Origin: CBHTSZ01 sp966095765
GTDB taxonomy: Bacteria; Patescibacteriota; Saccharimonadia; Saccharimonadales; Saccharimonadaceae
Length of the DNA stretch: 64,000 nucleotides
Direction: 5' to 3'
Assembly: GCA_966095765.1 (NCBI GenBank)
Contig: CBHTSZ010000002.1
Location: 62,001 to 126,000, forward strand
Positions 47,835-56,794 of the stretch are shown here, in pieces; position 1 is the stretch's first letter; the number at the start of each line of letters is the position of its first letter. The notes beneath the pieces are model-generated. The model made no database searches, was not told the origin of the DNA, and saw only the letters and a list, made by a program, of their open reading frames with translations. A program made the position numbers and the translations under genes.

Positions 47835-49268
47835 TTAAGCGGCGGTGTTTTGGATGGCCGACTGAAGCCGTTCGAGTGTCGCCTCACGACCGAGTAGTGC
47901 GAGGGTGTCATTGAGCTGCGGACTGAACGGTGCCCATGTCGTCGCGATGCGAATCAAGCTAAGCAATACGCCCGGCTTCTGCCCTGTCGTCTCAAGCAGT
48001 CCATTGAGGCTCTCTTGGATCGAGTCTGCGTTCCATTCGGTTGTCTCGAGTGCTTCACGAGCAGCAGTAAGGAGCGAAACAACCTTAGCTTGCTCGAGTT
48101 TCTTCAGCTGCTTGTTGTCCTCAATGAGTGATCGGTCAATCTCTGGTGTGCGGAAGAAGTAGTCAGTAAGAGCCGGAAGATCCTGGAGTGTTTTGAGGCG
48201 GTCTTGCGCGAGAGCGAGCACTTGCCGTTTGTAACTATCCTCTGCATCCTTGGCACTTTCTGGCCAAAAGTCGGCGACGCGCTCCTGTAGGTCGTCGAGA
48301 CTAAGCTCCCGGATAAATTGGCCGTTCATCCAAAGCAGACGCTTTTCGTCAAAACGGGCACCAGAGCGGCCAACTCGATCCAGGCTGAACTTTTCGATCA
48401 GTTCGTCCCGGCTAAAGACCTCCTGCTCTGTGCCGTCATTCCAGCCGAGCGTAGCGATAAAGCTCATCATCGTTTCCGGCAGATACCCGTCGCGGATGTA
48501 GTCGAGGACGTCTTTGGCGCCGTCGCGCTTGCCGAGCTTTTTGTTGCCCTGCTCGTTCATGATGTGTGGCATGGTTGCAAAGAGTGGCCGGCTAAGCCCA
48601 AGTGCCTCGTAGAGGTTGAGGTAGTTTGGCATGCTGCTCAGGAATTCCTGGCCACGGATGACGTGTGTTACACCCATCTCGGCGTCGTCTACGATGTGCG
48701 CAAAGTTGTAGGTCGGATACCCATCGCTCTTGATAAGGATAAAGTCGTCCATAACCTCTGGGCCAGTTTTGAGGTCGCCCATGACTTCATCGTGCCATTC
48801 GTACGCCTTCGGGTCACTCTTGAAACGGAGTGGTAGTTTACCGTCCCAGACAGGCGGGTTTTCTGGACGATGGTTACGGTATAAGAACGGGCGCTTTTCG
48901 GCTTGGGCTTGTTCGCGGAAGTGGTTGAGCTCTTCGGGTGTGTACGGGTCGGCATAGGCACGACCTTCTTCGACGAGTTTTTTCGCCCAGCGGTGATAGA
49001 TGTCGAGGCGGTCTGATTGTTTGTATGGGCCAGTTGGGCCATCTTTGCCAGGACCGAGATCGTAATCAATGCCGAGTGTTTGGAGGCACTGGATGATGTG
49101 ATCGATTGAGCCTTCAACCTCACGATTCTTGTCAGTGTCCTCGATACGAAGGATAAACGTGCCGTCGGCTTGACGAGCAAGGAGCCATGCAAAAAGTGCG
49201 GTACGAACACCGCCAACATGTAAAAAGCCTGTTGGGCTTGGGGCAAAACGGGTTACAACTTTTGTCAT
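47835..49268 (-). CDS. gltX: Glutamyl-tRNA synthetase
   Basis: Class I synthetase, 477 aa. HIGH-type motif APSPTGFLHVGGVRTALF, RIEDTD, GYPTYNFAHIVDD, and the KMSKS-equivalent KKLGKRDGA (commonly KLSKR, so the Ser is a Gly here). Anticodon-binding C-terminal domain present. No Shine-Dalgarno; TACAAT (49277-49282) ends 8 nt before the ATG. Confidence 0.95.
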   Translation of the reverse strand: MTKVVTRFAPSPTGFLHVGGVRTALFAWLLARQADGTFILRIEDTDKNREVEGSIDHIIQCLQTLGIDYDLGPGKDGPTGPYKQSDRLDIYHRWAKKLVEEGRAYADPYTPEELNHFREQAQAEKRPFLYRNHRPENPPVWDGKLPLRFKSDPKAYEWHDEVMGDLKTGPEVMDDFILIKSDGYPTYNFAHIVDDAEMGVTHVIRGQEFLSSMPNYLNLYEALGLSRPLFATMPHIMNEQGNKKLGKRDGAKDVLDYIRDGYLPETMMSFIATLGWNDGTEQEVFSRDELIEKFSLDRVGRSGARFDEKRLLWMNGQFIRELSLDDLQERVADFWPESAKDAEDSYKRQVLALAQDRLKTLQDLPALTDYFFRTPEIDRSLIEDNKQLKKLEQAKVVSLLTAAREALETTEWNADSIQESLNGLLETTGQKPGVLLSLIRIATTWAPFSPQLNDTLALLGREATLERLQSAIQNTAA

Positions 49269-49308
49269 ATGGAATTATTGTAACAGATGTAGATAATCAA
49301 AACCTCAC

Positions 49309-49337
49309 TTGACAAAACATAAGTATTATGCTAATAT
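49309..49337 (+). promoter_or_regulatory. Cassette 8 promoter
   Basis: TTGACA (49309-49314), 17-bp spacer, TAATAT (49332-49337) with extended TGC; very similar to the promoter at 2392. Confidence 0.8.
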
Positions 49338-49425
49338 GAAAATATACAGCACTGTTTGGGGAAATCCAGACACCGCTCGTACCTTACATCGTCGCCAATT
49401 GGTGATACAAGACAGAGGAGTTTAG

Positions 49426-49644
49426 ATGACAGACATCAGTTCCCGACTGGCTCGTCGGGCACAGATCGTTTCCATGTGCATCTTCTTGTTCATGGGTATC
49501 GTGTACGGTCTGACGGGGAGTCTCGCCGTCATGATTGCATTCGGTCTTGCCGTACAGGCATTTCTCATCATGTACGTAGCTGTGGTAATCGTCGAGGCTA
49601 TCAGCCGGTACGGTGCCATACAGCACGACGACGTCACTCAGTGA
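49426..49644 (+). CDS. Cassette 8: 72-aa two-pass membrane protein
   Basis: Two membrane helices (about 14-36 and 40-60) and polar ends. GC3-rich. AGGAG 7 nt before the ATG. GACAGAGGAG (49411-49420), covering the Shine-Dalgarno, pairs over 10 nt (one G-U) with CTTCTCTGTC (49655-49664), 10 nt after the stop. No family recognised. Confidence 0.65.
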   Translation: MTDISSRLARRAQIVSMCIFLFMGIVYGLTGSLAVMIAFGLAVQAFLIMYVAVVIVEAISRYGAIQHDDVTQ

Positions 49645-49668
49645 CGTTCCGGGGCTTCTCTGTCCCTT

Positions 49669-49689
49669 GGCCCGTCGTTATGACGGGCC
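49669..49689 (+). terminator. Cassette 8 terminator-like hairpin
   Basis: GGCCCGTC / GACGGGCC, 8 bp with a 5-nt loop; the downstream tract is C-rich rather than U-rich, so termination strength is uncertain. Confidence 0.45.
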
Positions 49690-49740
49690 CACCCCCAGAG
49701 TTTTCAATGCGTTGAAGATTGCGGGAGTGGAATAAAAAAA

Positions 49741-50790
49741 CTAAAGACTGGCAGCGATACGAAGTAATTGTTCGTTGCTGAGCGGTGCGTCACCGTGGAC
49801 GGTATAGAGGATGCCCTTGTTTACCCAAGCAGCATCACCCTTGAACGTGTAAATGGTGAGGCCTTGCTGTGAATTGGTGACGTAGCTGTTGTCGGCAGCT
49901 TTGGCGACGATATTGTCGTAGACGGCTTGTGAATCCCAGGTGCTCTTTTGCTCGGTGACGGTGTAGCCAGTGGTGCCGCCGTTAGCCTTGAACTCGATTG
50001 CAACCTGACCTGGTGCGTACGCAACCGGACCGTTGAAACGGTAGCCGTCTGGGTGATAGTCAGGAAAACTAGCAGCAACATCAGCCTGTGCAGCTGCGAC
50101 ACGGACGGAAAGTCCTGGCATGTTCAGGTATGTGAGATAGCCGCCAAGGATCATGATGGCAAACGAAGCGGCCAAGAGGCTTGCGACACGGGGTTGCTTC
50201 GAAAAGAGACGTGAACGTTGTTTCGGCACCTTGGCGACAGGAGTCGTGTCAACCTTGGCAAGGCGTTCGGCGATGAGCTTCTCCTTGAGTGCACGAGAGC
50301 TTAGCTGCGGATCGGCTTTGGTGGCTGCCGGTTTAGTAACGAGTGCATGTTTTTGCGCAACGATTGGGTGAGTTACTGGCTTTTGCTGCGCTTTTACGGG
50401 AGTAATGTCCAGGCGTGGCATCGCAGTTTTAGGTGCTGGGGTAGCTTTAAGCGGCTGCGGGTGTGGTGCGAAACGGCTTATTGCCTCGCTACGAGTGATG
50501 TGACCTGTGGCTGGCTTGCGGCGAGCAGCGCCGACTTGGGGTTTTGCTGCCGGCTTCTTCAGGACGTCGCGTCGAAGCGTCGCACTTTTTTTGGTGACGT
50601 GGTGGGCCTGCTTGGCGTGGAGCGGTGTGCGCGTGCGCAGGGCCGGCTTCACGTCAGTGCTCATGGGAGCGGCAATTGGAACGGCGACAACGTCAGCCGG
50701 TTTGCTGACAGGAGTTGGGGCGGCAACAGGAAGACCAGTAACGGCGTCATAGACTTTCCCGTTGATAACCAGTGTGTTTTTACCCCTCAT
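49741..50790 (-). CDS. Membrane protein with DUF4367-like C-terminal domain
   Basis: 349 aa: a long Pro/Ala/Lys-rich cytoplasmic region (about 20-205), one membrane helix (about 206-224), then an ectodomain ending GLTIYTFKGDAAWVNKGILY and NEQLLRIAASL, which fits the DUF4367 pattern. Regulatory or envelope role unknown. Divergent from the PEGA protein. Confidence 0.6.
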   Translation of the reverse strand: MRGKNTLVINGKVYDAVTGLPVAAPTPVSKPADVVAVPIAAPMSTDVKPALRTRTPLHAKQAHHVTKKSATLRRDVLKKPAAKPQVGAARRKPATGHITRSEAISRFAPHPQPLKATPAPKTAMPRLDITPVKAQQKPVTHPIVAQKHALVTKPAATKADPQLSSRALKEKLIAERLAKVDTTPVAKVPKQRSRLFSKQPRVASLLAASFAIMILGGYLTYLNMPGLSVRVAAAQADVAASFPDYHPDGYRFNGPVAYAPGQVAIEFKANGGTTGYTVTEQKSTWDSQAVYDNIVAKAADNSYVTNSQQGLTIYTFKGDAAWVNKGILYTVHGDAPLSNEQLLRIAASL

Positions 50791-50948
50791 CTTTTCGCTC
50801 TTTCTTGCTTTGACATTTTATGTTCTATCTATAAGAACCGTTACCACTATGGTAGTCACTGAGGCAGAAATGTGCAAGGACTTTTTAAGCGGTTTTGCTA
50901 TACTAATGACTGCACTATAAGGCTCTATAGCACTAACTCGAAAATCAC

Positions 50949-52391
50949 ATGCAACAACACGGTCAATCTCCACGAAAACGCAAACTACTCCTCTACTTTA
51001 CATACGGCGTCATGACGACAGCAGTCGCACTGATCTCAACCGTCTGTATCTTTTTGGTGCTGGGTTATCGGCTCGATCTAAAGAGCGGTGACGTTGAGCA
51101 AGGAGCTCTCTTGCAGTTCAGGAGTTTCCCGAGTGCAGCGACGATCACGCTTGATCGTGAAACGCTCTCTTTTGTCACGCCAGGAAAACGTAATGTCGAT
51201 GCTGGCGAACATACCGTGACGATGCAGTTGAGCGGCTACAAGACCTGGCAGAAGACCTTTACTGTCAAAGCTAGTGAGCTGAGGTGGCTTAACTATGCAC
51301 GAATGGTGCCTGAGACGATTCGAACTACTGCTGTTAAGGAATTCCCAAGTGTCGTCGACGCATTGCCATCGCCTGATAAAAAATGGTTCCTTATCCAACC
51401 AGTCGCTGACAAGCCGGAGTTTACACTCGTTGATATCCGAGACGAAGACAAGCCGGTCTTTAGTCAGCTCGTCCTTCCAGCTGCAAGCTATACGCAAAAG
51501 GAAGGCCAACCGCACCAGTTCTCGCTCGAGGAGTGGGACTTTGGCGCCCGCTATGCACTGGTTAGGCACGTCACCGGTGACACCATCGAGTACTTGAGAA
51601 TTGACCGCACGGATATTGATAATACTGTGAATGTTTCGAGTAAGCTTGGGATTAATCTGACGGACATCCACTTCTCCGGCACGAGCGGCTCGGTATTTTA
51701 CGCTCTCGAAAATGACGGCTCTATCCGACGTCTCGACAGTGGCGCAGGAACAATCTCACAGCCCCTCGTTAAAGATGTTGCAACATTTGAACTCTATAAA
51801 ACGACAACCATTTCCTACGTCAAGAAGCCGATCGATAACAAGGTTGGGGTTGGTATCGTGGTCGACGGAAAAGCTGCGCGTGTCGCGACCTACGACTCGA
51901 CAATGCCCATCCAGGTTGATGTTGCCGAATACTTTAACGATTACTACCTAGCTGTCGGTCGCGGTACGTCGGTACAGATATACAAAGACCCAGAAACACC
52001 TCAGCGTAAAAAACTTGTTTCGTTCGCTACATCGAGCGCTATTGGCTGGCTCCGCTTCAGTAACAGCGGAAGGTTTGTCGCAACCGGTACTGGCTCACAG
52101 TTTACGAACTACGACCTTGAAACGTCTGAAAAAGCCGAAGTAAACTTGCCAGGCAATGTTCCAGATCCGACGAAGCCACTCCAGTGGATTGACGACTACT
52201 ATCTCGCATCGACGGGTGACAACGACCTGAGGCTTACTGAGTTTGACGGTGCTAACCAGCATGTCATTACCTCTGCGCTTGCAGGCTTACCTGTGACGCT
52301 CAACGACAATGGCAAGTTGCTCTACAGTTTAGGTAAGACGCAGTCAGGTGCATTCGTCCTCCAGGCCTCACGAATGACAATAGATAAGTAG
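50949..52391 (+). CDS. PEGA-domain protein with beta-propeller-like region
   Basis: 480 aa: basic N-terminus, membrane helix (about 17-40), a PEGA domain (about 55-110: SFPSAATITLDRETLSFVTP, HTVTMQLSGYKTWQKTFTV), then repeated WD/YncE-like beta strands to the end. PEGA domains are extracellular and often in surface proteins. Function unknown. Confidence 0.7.
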   Translation: MQQHGQSPRKRKLLLYFTYGVMTTAVALISTVCIFLVLGYRLDLKSGDVEQGALLQFRSFPSAATITLDRETLSFVTPGKRNVDAGEHTVTMQLSGYKTWQKTFTVKASELRWLNYARMVPETIRTTAVKEFPSVVDALPSPDKKWFLIQPVADKPEFTLVDIRDEDKPVFSQLVLPAASYTQKEGQPHQFSLEEWDFGARYALVRHVTGDTIEYLRIDRTDIDNTVNVSSKLGINLTDIHFSGTSGSVFYALENDGSIRRLDSGAGTISQPLVKDVATFELYKTTTISYVKKPIDNKVGVGIVVDGKAARVATYDSTMPIQVDVAEYFNDYYLAVGRGTSVQIYKDPETPQRKKLVSFATSSAIGWLRFSNSGRFVATGTGSQFTNYDLETSEKAEVNLPGNVPDPTKPLQWIDDYYLASTGDNDLRLTEFDGANQHVITSALAGLPVTLNDNGKLLYSLGKTQSGAFVLQASRMTIDK

Positions 52392-52423
52392 TCTTTTCGC
52401 CTTCAGGCTTTTAGATCGATAGC

Positions 52424-53608
52424 TTAGTTGCCGCCAAAGAGTCGTTCAAATAGTGTTGGCGAGTTGCCAGCGATACTCGGAAGCTTTGAGTTGTTAGTAG
52501 CATTTGTGTTAGAGGTGGCTTTAGTTGGGTCTGGGCTGATCTGCTCAGCGATTACGACGAGGCGCTTGAGGGCGGTTCCTGGTGGCGTACAAGTGACCAG
52601 TGTTGCCAGAGGTTTGTCGGTATTTATGACAAGCTGCGAGACTTCAGTCGGATCGATGACCTTCTTTTCTGTCACGCTATAGGTGTAGCGGGTACCTTGG
52701 TAGTTAAGATAAAAGGTGTCGCCCTTCTGAAGTTTATCGAGTTGCACGAAGACAAATTTGTACGCACCATCATCAAAGACGTCGTTACTGGAGTGACCGA
52801 GAATGACCGTGTTGCCGGTTTGGCCCGGTACACTGCTTGCTCCCGGAATGGGATAGTGAACAACGCCGCTGCGGAGTTTGTCTTGGACGACATGCTCGGC
52901 GAGCGATGGGACGTCATAAACAACTGGTGCATCGACATTGATCTTTGGGATGATAACCTTTGGCTCTGGGCCAACTTTTGTGCTCGTCGTTGGGTCAAGA
53001 ATGACGTTTTGCGGGTTGATAGACCCTGGGCTGACGTAGGCTTTTACCTGAGCAACAATCAAGCGGTTGTACTGCAAGATACCGAAAACGAGCGCTACAG
53101 AAATCGCAGCAACGAGCGGCATGAAGTGCCGGCTTCGCCGAACTTTCGCGGAACGTTCCTTTACTTCATTTAGCAGCTTTGATCGCAGTTCGTTTACAGC
53201 CTGGTCTTCTGTGATTTCCTCCTGGAGTTGAGGTTGTGGTGTTACGCCTTCCTGCTGTGTACTCGTGGTGGTTACGGGCTTGATGGCTTGCTGGCGTCGG
53301 TGGAGCTGAGCAAGGTAGTATCGCTCGTAATACTGTTGGTAATACGACTGCCAAGCGCTGTGGTACTGGCGCCAGTCGCTGTTTGCGACTGTTGCGGTCG
53401 AAGCGGTGTGATCAGCCTGTTCACTGTGGGTTTGTTTGTAAGGGTTTTGGTGCTGCTGTTCGGTCGGGGTTTCGTCGTAGATATGGTTGATCTGCTGTCG
53501 CATGAGTTGTGCGGCTGCTTCGCGGTCAGGTGTGCGAACTGAGCCCGCAGAGGCTCGGGCGGGAACGTTTACATTGCGACTCGCGTCATCGTTGTTAGTA
53601 GGCTGCAT
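52424..53608 (-). CDS. Sortase
   Basis: Membrane transpeptidase, 394 aa. Long Gln/Tyr-rich cytoplasmic N-terminus, one membrane helix (about 165-183), then the sortase domain with His272 (ILGHSS), Cys340 (TLVTCTPPG) and Arg349 (LKRLVV). A Thr/Asn-rich tail follows. It probably attaches or polymerises surface proteins. AGGAAG lies upstream of the ATG. Confidence 0.9.
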   Translation of the reverse strand: MQPTNNDDASRNVNVPARASAGSVRTPDREAAAQLMRQQINHIYDETPTEQQHQNPYKQTHSEQADHTASTATVANSDWRQYHSAWQSYYQQYYERYYLAQLHRRQQAIKPVTTTSTQQEGVTPQPQLQEEITEDQAVNELRSKLLNEVKERSAKVRRSRHFMPLVAAISVALVFGILQYNRLIVAQVKAYVSPGSINPQNVILDPTTSTKVGPEPKVIIPKINVDAPVVYDVPSLAEHVVQDKLRSGVVHYPIPGASSVPGQTGNTVILGHSSNDVFDDGAYKFVFVQLDKLQKGDTFYLNYQGTRYTYSVTEKKVIDPTEVSQLVINTDKPLATLVTCTPPGTALKRLVVIAEQISPDPTKATSNTNATNNSKLPSIAGNSPTLFERLFGGN

Positions 53609-53768
53609 AGTTCAATGGTCTTCCTGTTCATCTTATTGTACAATTGAACCCGTTCACTTTAAAGGGACGATACCTCTTTTGCTTTGGTTGAGGGATTTCG
53701 GTTTTTTAACAACTCGTGCCGCGGTGATGGAACTACACCCCAGGAAACATAGTTTCGCGGGGACCTCA
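53609..53768. other. Sortase-tRNA-Leu gap
   Basis: About 160 nt with the sortase promoter region on the minus strand and short inverted repeats. A 61-codon minus-strand frame overlaps the tRNA and is rejected. Confidence 0.4.
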
Positions 53769-53796
53769 TTGGTAGACAGTGCCGCAAATTTAAAAT
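53769..53796 (+). promoter_or_regulatory. tRNA-Leu promoter
   Basis: TTGGTA (53769-53774), 16-bp spacer, TAAAAT (53791-53796), 14 nt before the tRNA. Confidence 0.6.
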
Positions 53797-53809
53797 AGTT
53801 GGTTTTTGT

Positions 53810-53894
53810 GGGCGAGTGGCGGAATTGGTATACGCGCACGACTCAAAATCGTGTTCCTAACGGATTGAGGGTTCGATTCCCTCCTCGCCCACCA
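53810..53894 (+). tRNA. tRNA-Leu (CAA)
   Basis: Type II tRNA: acceptor GGGCGAG/CTCGCCC, anticodon stem CACGA/TCGTG with loop CTCAAAA (anticodon CAA), a variable arm, T-arm GAGGGTTCGATTCCCTC, discriminator A and an encoded CCA. Confidence 0.95.
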
Positions 53895-53912
53895 AAAACG
53901 AATTATTTTTAC

Positions 53913-54818
53913 TTATGCCGCCGATGGCTGATATTCATATCGCGCTACTACTGAGCGCGTGAGATAGTCGAGCGCCAACTTCCCTTGTTCATCGATATAG
54001 CCATCGGTCTCTTCGGTAATAAGCTCGGCAGCTATCTCTGTGCAATCACCTATCCAGAGCTCGGCATCATTAGGAATACATCCGGCTCTCCTGAGTGCGT
54101 GCTCGGCGAGTGGCTCGATGTAGATGGTTCGGGTTGGATCATGATAAACCTTATCCGTCTGGATCAACTTGGTCTGGAGGGGAATCTTTTCGCCGTCTTT
54201 GATGAAGTAGCCGTCATGGTTGAGGTGCTGGTTCGATGAAGCTTCCTCGCGCGGTGAGGCTGGATAGAGGAGCGCATCAGGACGTCCGGTGCGTGCGCTG
54301 AGAGCTGGGCCAAGCATTTCCGCGAAACGGGAGCTTTTGTAGCTTGCGTCAGACAGGTTGAGCGCATTGATCGATTTGAAGGCATGACCAAATGAGTAGT
54401 AGATGTTTCGACAGTCATGAGAAGTGATCGGTATATCAAGCGCCCGTTTCGTGAGCGCTGGCATATAGATGCTGAGCGTGAGTGCCTGTGCGTAGAGGTC
54501 CGGGTTGGTCTTACGGTTTACCTGCTCGCCTGTACTGCCGATAATGCCCGCAAGGAGCCACTGGGCATCGCCCATGTATTTGCGCCTCAGAGAGTCGCTC
54601 AGATAGTTAACGTTCTGATTCATAGCGAACTCGATGTGTCGCCATGCCGAATGAAAATGACCCTCCGGTTTTCGAAGGGTCATGCAGTGACGCATTGCAG
54701 CGAGCGCGGCGTCGGCGTCGACGTACTCAGCGAGCGGTCCTGGCGGCAGAAGTGAGTTATAATTCTTGGTCGAAAAACGCCAATGACGGGTTGGTTTTTG
54801 TGTCTCTACCCTCTCCAT
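53913..54818 (-). CDS. Hypothetical protein, paralogue of the 54865 gene (301 aa)
   Basis: Soluble alpha/beta-looking protein with NHDGYFIKDGEKIPLQTKLI near the middle, matching NHDSYNIFEGTKTPIQIKHT in the upstream gene, and an ordered series of helices. No family recognised. It lies 46 nt downstream of its paralogue in the same direction. Confidence 0.6.
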   Translation of the reverse strand: MERVETQKPTRHWRFSTKNYNSLLPPGPLAEYVDADAALAAMRHCMTLRKPEGHFHSAWRHIEFAMNQNVNYLSDSLRRKYMGDAQWLLAGIIGSTGEQVNRKTNPDLYAQALTLSIYMPALTKRALDIPITSHDCRNIYYSFGHAFKSINALNLSDASYKSSRFAEMLGPALSARTGRPDALLYPASPREEASSNQHLNHDGYFIKDGEKIPLQTKLIQTDKVYHDPTRTIYIEPLAEHALRRAGCIPNDAELWIGDCTEIAAELITEETDGYIDEQGKLALDYLTRSVVARYEYQPSAA

Positions 54819-54864
54819 TTACGCTTATGGTAACTCAGCCTACAGCTGAAAACAAGCAAAAAGT

Positions 54865-55974
54865 TTAGCGTTTTTCGCGGATCGCAGCCATCAGATAGTG
54901 GCTGGCGCCGTTGAGCATGTTGAGCTCATCGATGCTCAGTTTTTCCCCGCGTGCTTCTCGAACGAGTGCATCGACAAGTCCATCCCGACGGTACCCGCCG
55001 ATCTTTTGGATGTACTCGGTTGGGTATTCTTCATCGACAACGACATCATGACGAGCTCCCCAGGCGATAAAGCGAGGCTCTTCATCATATGCCGCGTACG
55101 GATAGGCATCGTCTTCGTCGATATAGCGTTCTTTTGGTTCGACAACCGTGACATGTGTTTCGCCGTCTTGAAAATCAAGGTTTACGACGTCCTGATGGAT
55201 AGCAACCAGCGTCCCTTCTGTGTAACCTTGGCTGGCGTGCTTGCCGTTTTTGCGTCGATAGTCGGTATGTTTGATTTGGATCGGTGTCTTTGTGCCCTCA
55301 AAAATGTTATAGCTGTCGTGGTTGTATTCACGGGTCTGACTCGCATCTTCTCGGAACAGCGTTGGATACGTAAACCAGTTAGGATCTTTGGTCCTGAGGA
55401 GGAAGGTTGGGATTTCTACCTCGGTACGTTTAAAGGCGACCGCTGCTGCAGTGTGTCGATAGAGGTTATCAAAATCAGCCAAGATCTCAGCCATGGCACG
55501 ATGAGTGTTTTCGATAATGTCACGTGGCATCGGCGCGTCGACACCGTGCAAGGTACGATGGTAAAAGGCGCCGAGGTAGGCGTCCAGCATGCGAGCGTCA
55601 ATATGGTAGAGGTATCGACCGTTGTCGCCGGTCGAAAGTTCAGGGCTATCGATAAGCTCGCGTAGGTCGCGCTCCATTGCCATAAACCGCATATCGAGAT
55701 TGACTGGCGTGTTTGCGAGATATGGATCTGAGAGCGTTTGGTCAAGCTGATGTGAGATACGAACGTAGGCTTCTTTGTAAGGGTCGTTCATGTACGGTTC
55801 ATGCTCAGCGATCGTCTTCATACAGGCGTTTTCAGAGAGTGGTAGCGCGTAGTTTTGGTAGTCGGGCGCATCGTTGCAGCGCAGGATCGGCTCCCCTTCG
55901 AGACTAAGACACATGCCCGGTTTCTCGCATCGTTTATTTCGTTCAGAGCGAGGTGTGTATTTTGGGCGCTTCAT
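54865..55974 (-). CDS. Hypothetical protein, paralogue of the 53913 gene (369 aa)
   Basis: Starts MKRPKYTPRSERN with a CxxxxxC-like start (RCEKPGMCLS), a helical middle and an acidic Tyr-rich stretch. Shares the HD-x-Y...TPIQ-type block with the 53913 protein. I place the start at 55974: TATTAT ends 7 nt upstream and TTGCGT lies 16 bp before that, so it is probably leaderless; the longer frame reaches into the YjeF-like gene. Function unknown. Confidence 0.6.
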   Translation of the reverse strand: MKRPKYTPRSERNKRCEKPGMCLSLEGEPILRCNDAPDYQNYALPLSENACMKTIAEHEPYMNDPYKEAYVRISHQLDQTLSDPYLANTPVNLDMRFMAMERDLRELIDSPELSTGDNGRYLYHIDARMLDAYLGAFYHRTLHGVDAPMPRDIIENTHRAMAEILADFDNLYRHTAAAVAFKRTEVEIPTFLLRTKDPNWFTYPTLFREDASQTREYNHDSYNIFEGTKTPIQIKHTDYRRKNGKHASQGYTEGTLVAIHQDVVNLDFQDGETHVTVVEPKERYIDEDDAYPYAAYDEEPRFIAWGARHDVVVDEEYPTEYIQKIGGYRRDGLVDALVREARGEKLSIDELNMLNGASHYLMAAIREKR

Positions 55975-56011
55975 ATTCCTTATAATAAACGCCGTTTTTT
56001 GGAACGCAAGC

Positions 56012-56794
56012 TTAGGCGCTAAAACTTGTGGCAATTGCCTCAAGTGGTTTCGTTGGATTCCATAGTAAATACGTGGCCGCGCGAGTCGCGGTGATGCCGC
56101 GCCATATAGCCATCGGTTGATCAAACTCCTGCGTGATGACTTGTCCGTTGTGCGCAAGAACGAGCTGATTCTGGTGAAACGTCACGATCGTCACAGGATA
56201 GGTGATCGTAAATTTGTGCAGTGTCTCGACGAGCTGGAGGAGCTGCATAGAGAAGCTGATAATCTTTGGGTAATAAACGCTTTGGAAGATTTTTTGCAGT
56301 TGGGCGAAGGATACGACAAACGTCGTATTGTCACGATCAACAAACCGGCCCATTGCTGGCATGAGCAGGTCAACGGCATCACGTGTAATGACGACACGCG
56401 AGTCTGAGCCAAGAAGCGTCTCAAATGACATCGCTGTTTCTGAGTTGCGGCCAGCGTCGCCGATGAGCAGGCAGATGTCCGCCCACGCACAAGCAGCTTG
56501 AAACTCCGGCAGTGCTTCCCTGCTAAAGCCGCCCGAGGGGTTTGAGGGTACAAAGATAGTGTCACTAACGCTCGCAGGAATGGTGCGCTTTAGAACATCC
56601 GGCAACACAGCACGGATTTGACCGGCGCCGAGACCGCTTGCAACTTCATAGGCGTCGCGGATAGCGACGAAGCCGAGCTTATTGCCGCCGATAATAGCGA
56701 GCTTGCCGGCATGTGCGCGCTGCTCGGGCTTGTTCCATTCGATATCCGGAAAGAGCGGTTTAGTAGACGATTGTTTCTGCCAGTATGAGTGCAT
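56012..56794 (-). CDS. NAD(P)HX dehydratase-like (YjeF C-terminal/ribokinase fold) protein
   Basis: 260 aa: GKLAIIGGNKLGFVAIRDAY, then EVASGLGAGQIRAVLPDVLK, LLIGDAGRNSETAM and VVITRDAVDLLMP correspond to the ADP/ATP-dependent NAD(P)HX dehydratase family, although the usual GTGxPD-type catalytic loop is weak. If active it repairs hydrated NADH. Its start overlaps the HAD gene end by 35 nt. Confidence 0.65.
   Translation of the reverse strand: MHSYWQKQSSTKPLFPDIEWNKPEQRAHAGKLAIIGGNKLGFVAIRDAYEVASGLGAGQIRAVLPDVLKRTIPASVSDTIFVPSNPSGGFSREALPEFQAACAWADICLLIGDAGRNSETAMSFETLLGSDSRVVITRDAVDLLMPAMGRFVDRDNTTFVVSFAQLQKIFQSVYYPKIISFSMQLLQLVETLHKFTITYPVTIVTFHQNQLVLAHNGQVITQEFDQPMAIWRGITATRAATYLLWNPTKPLEAIATSFSA

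Noticed and set aside
53654..53839. 61-codon minus-strand frame
   Set aside because: Overlaps tRNA-Leu and its promoter.
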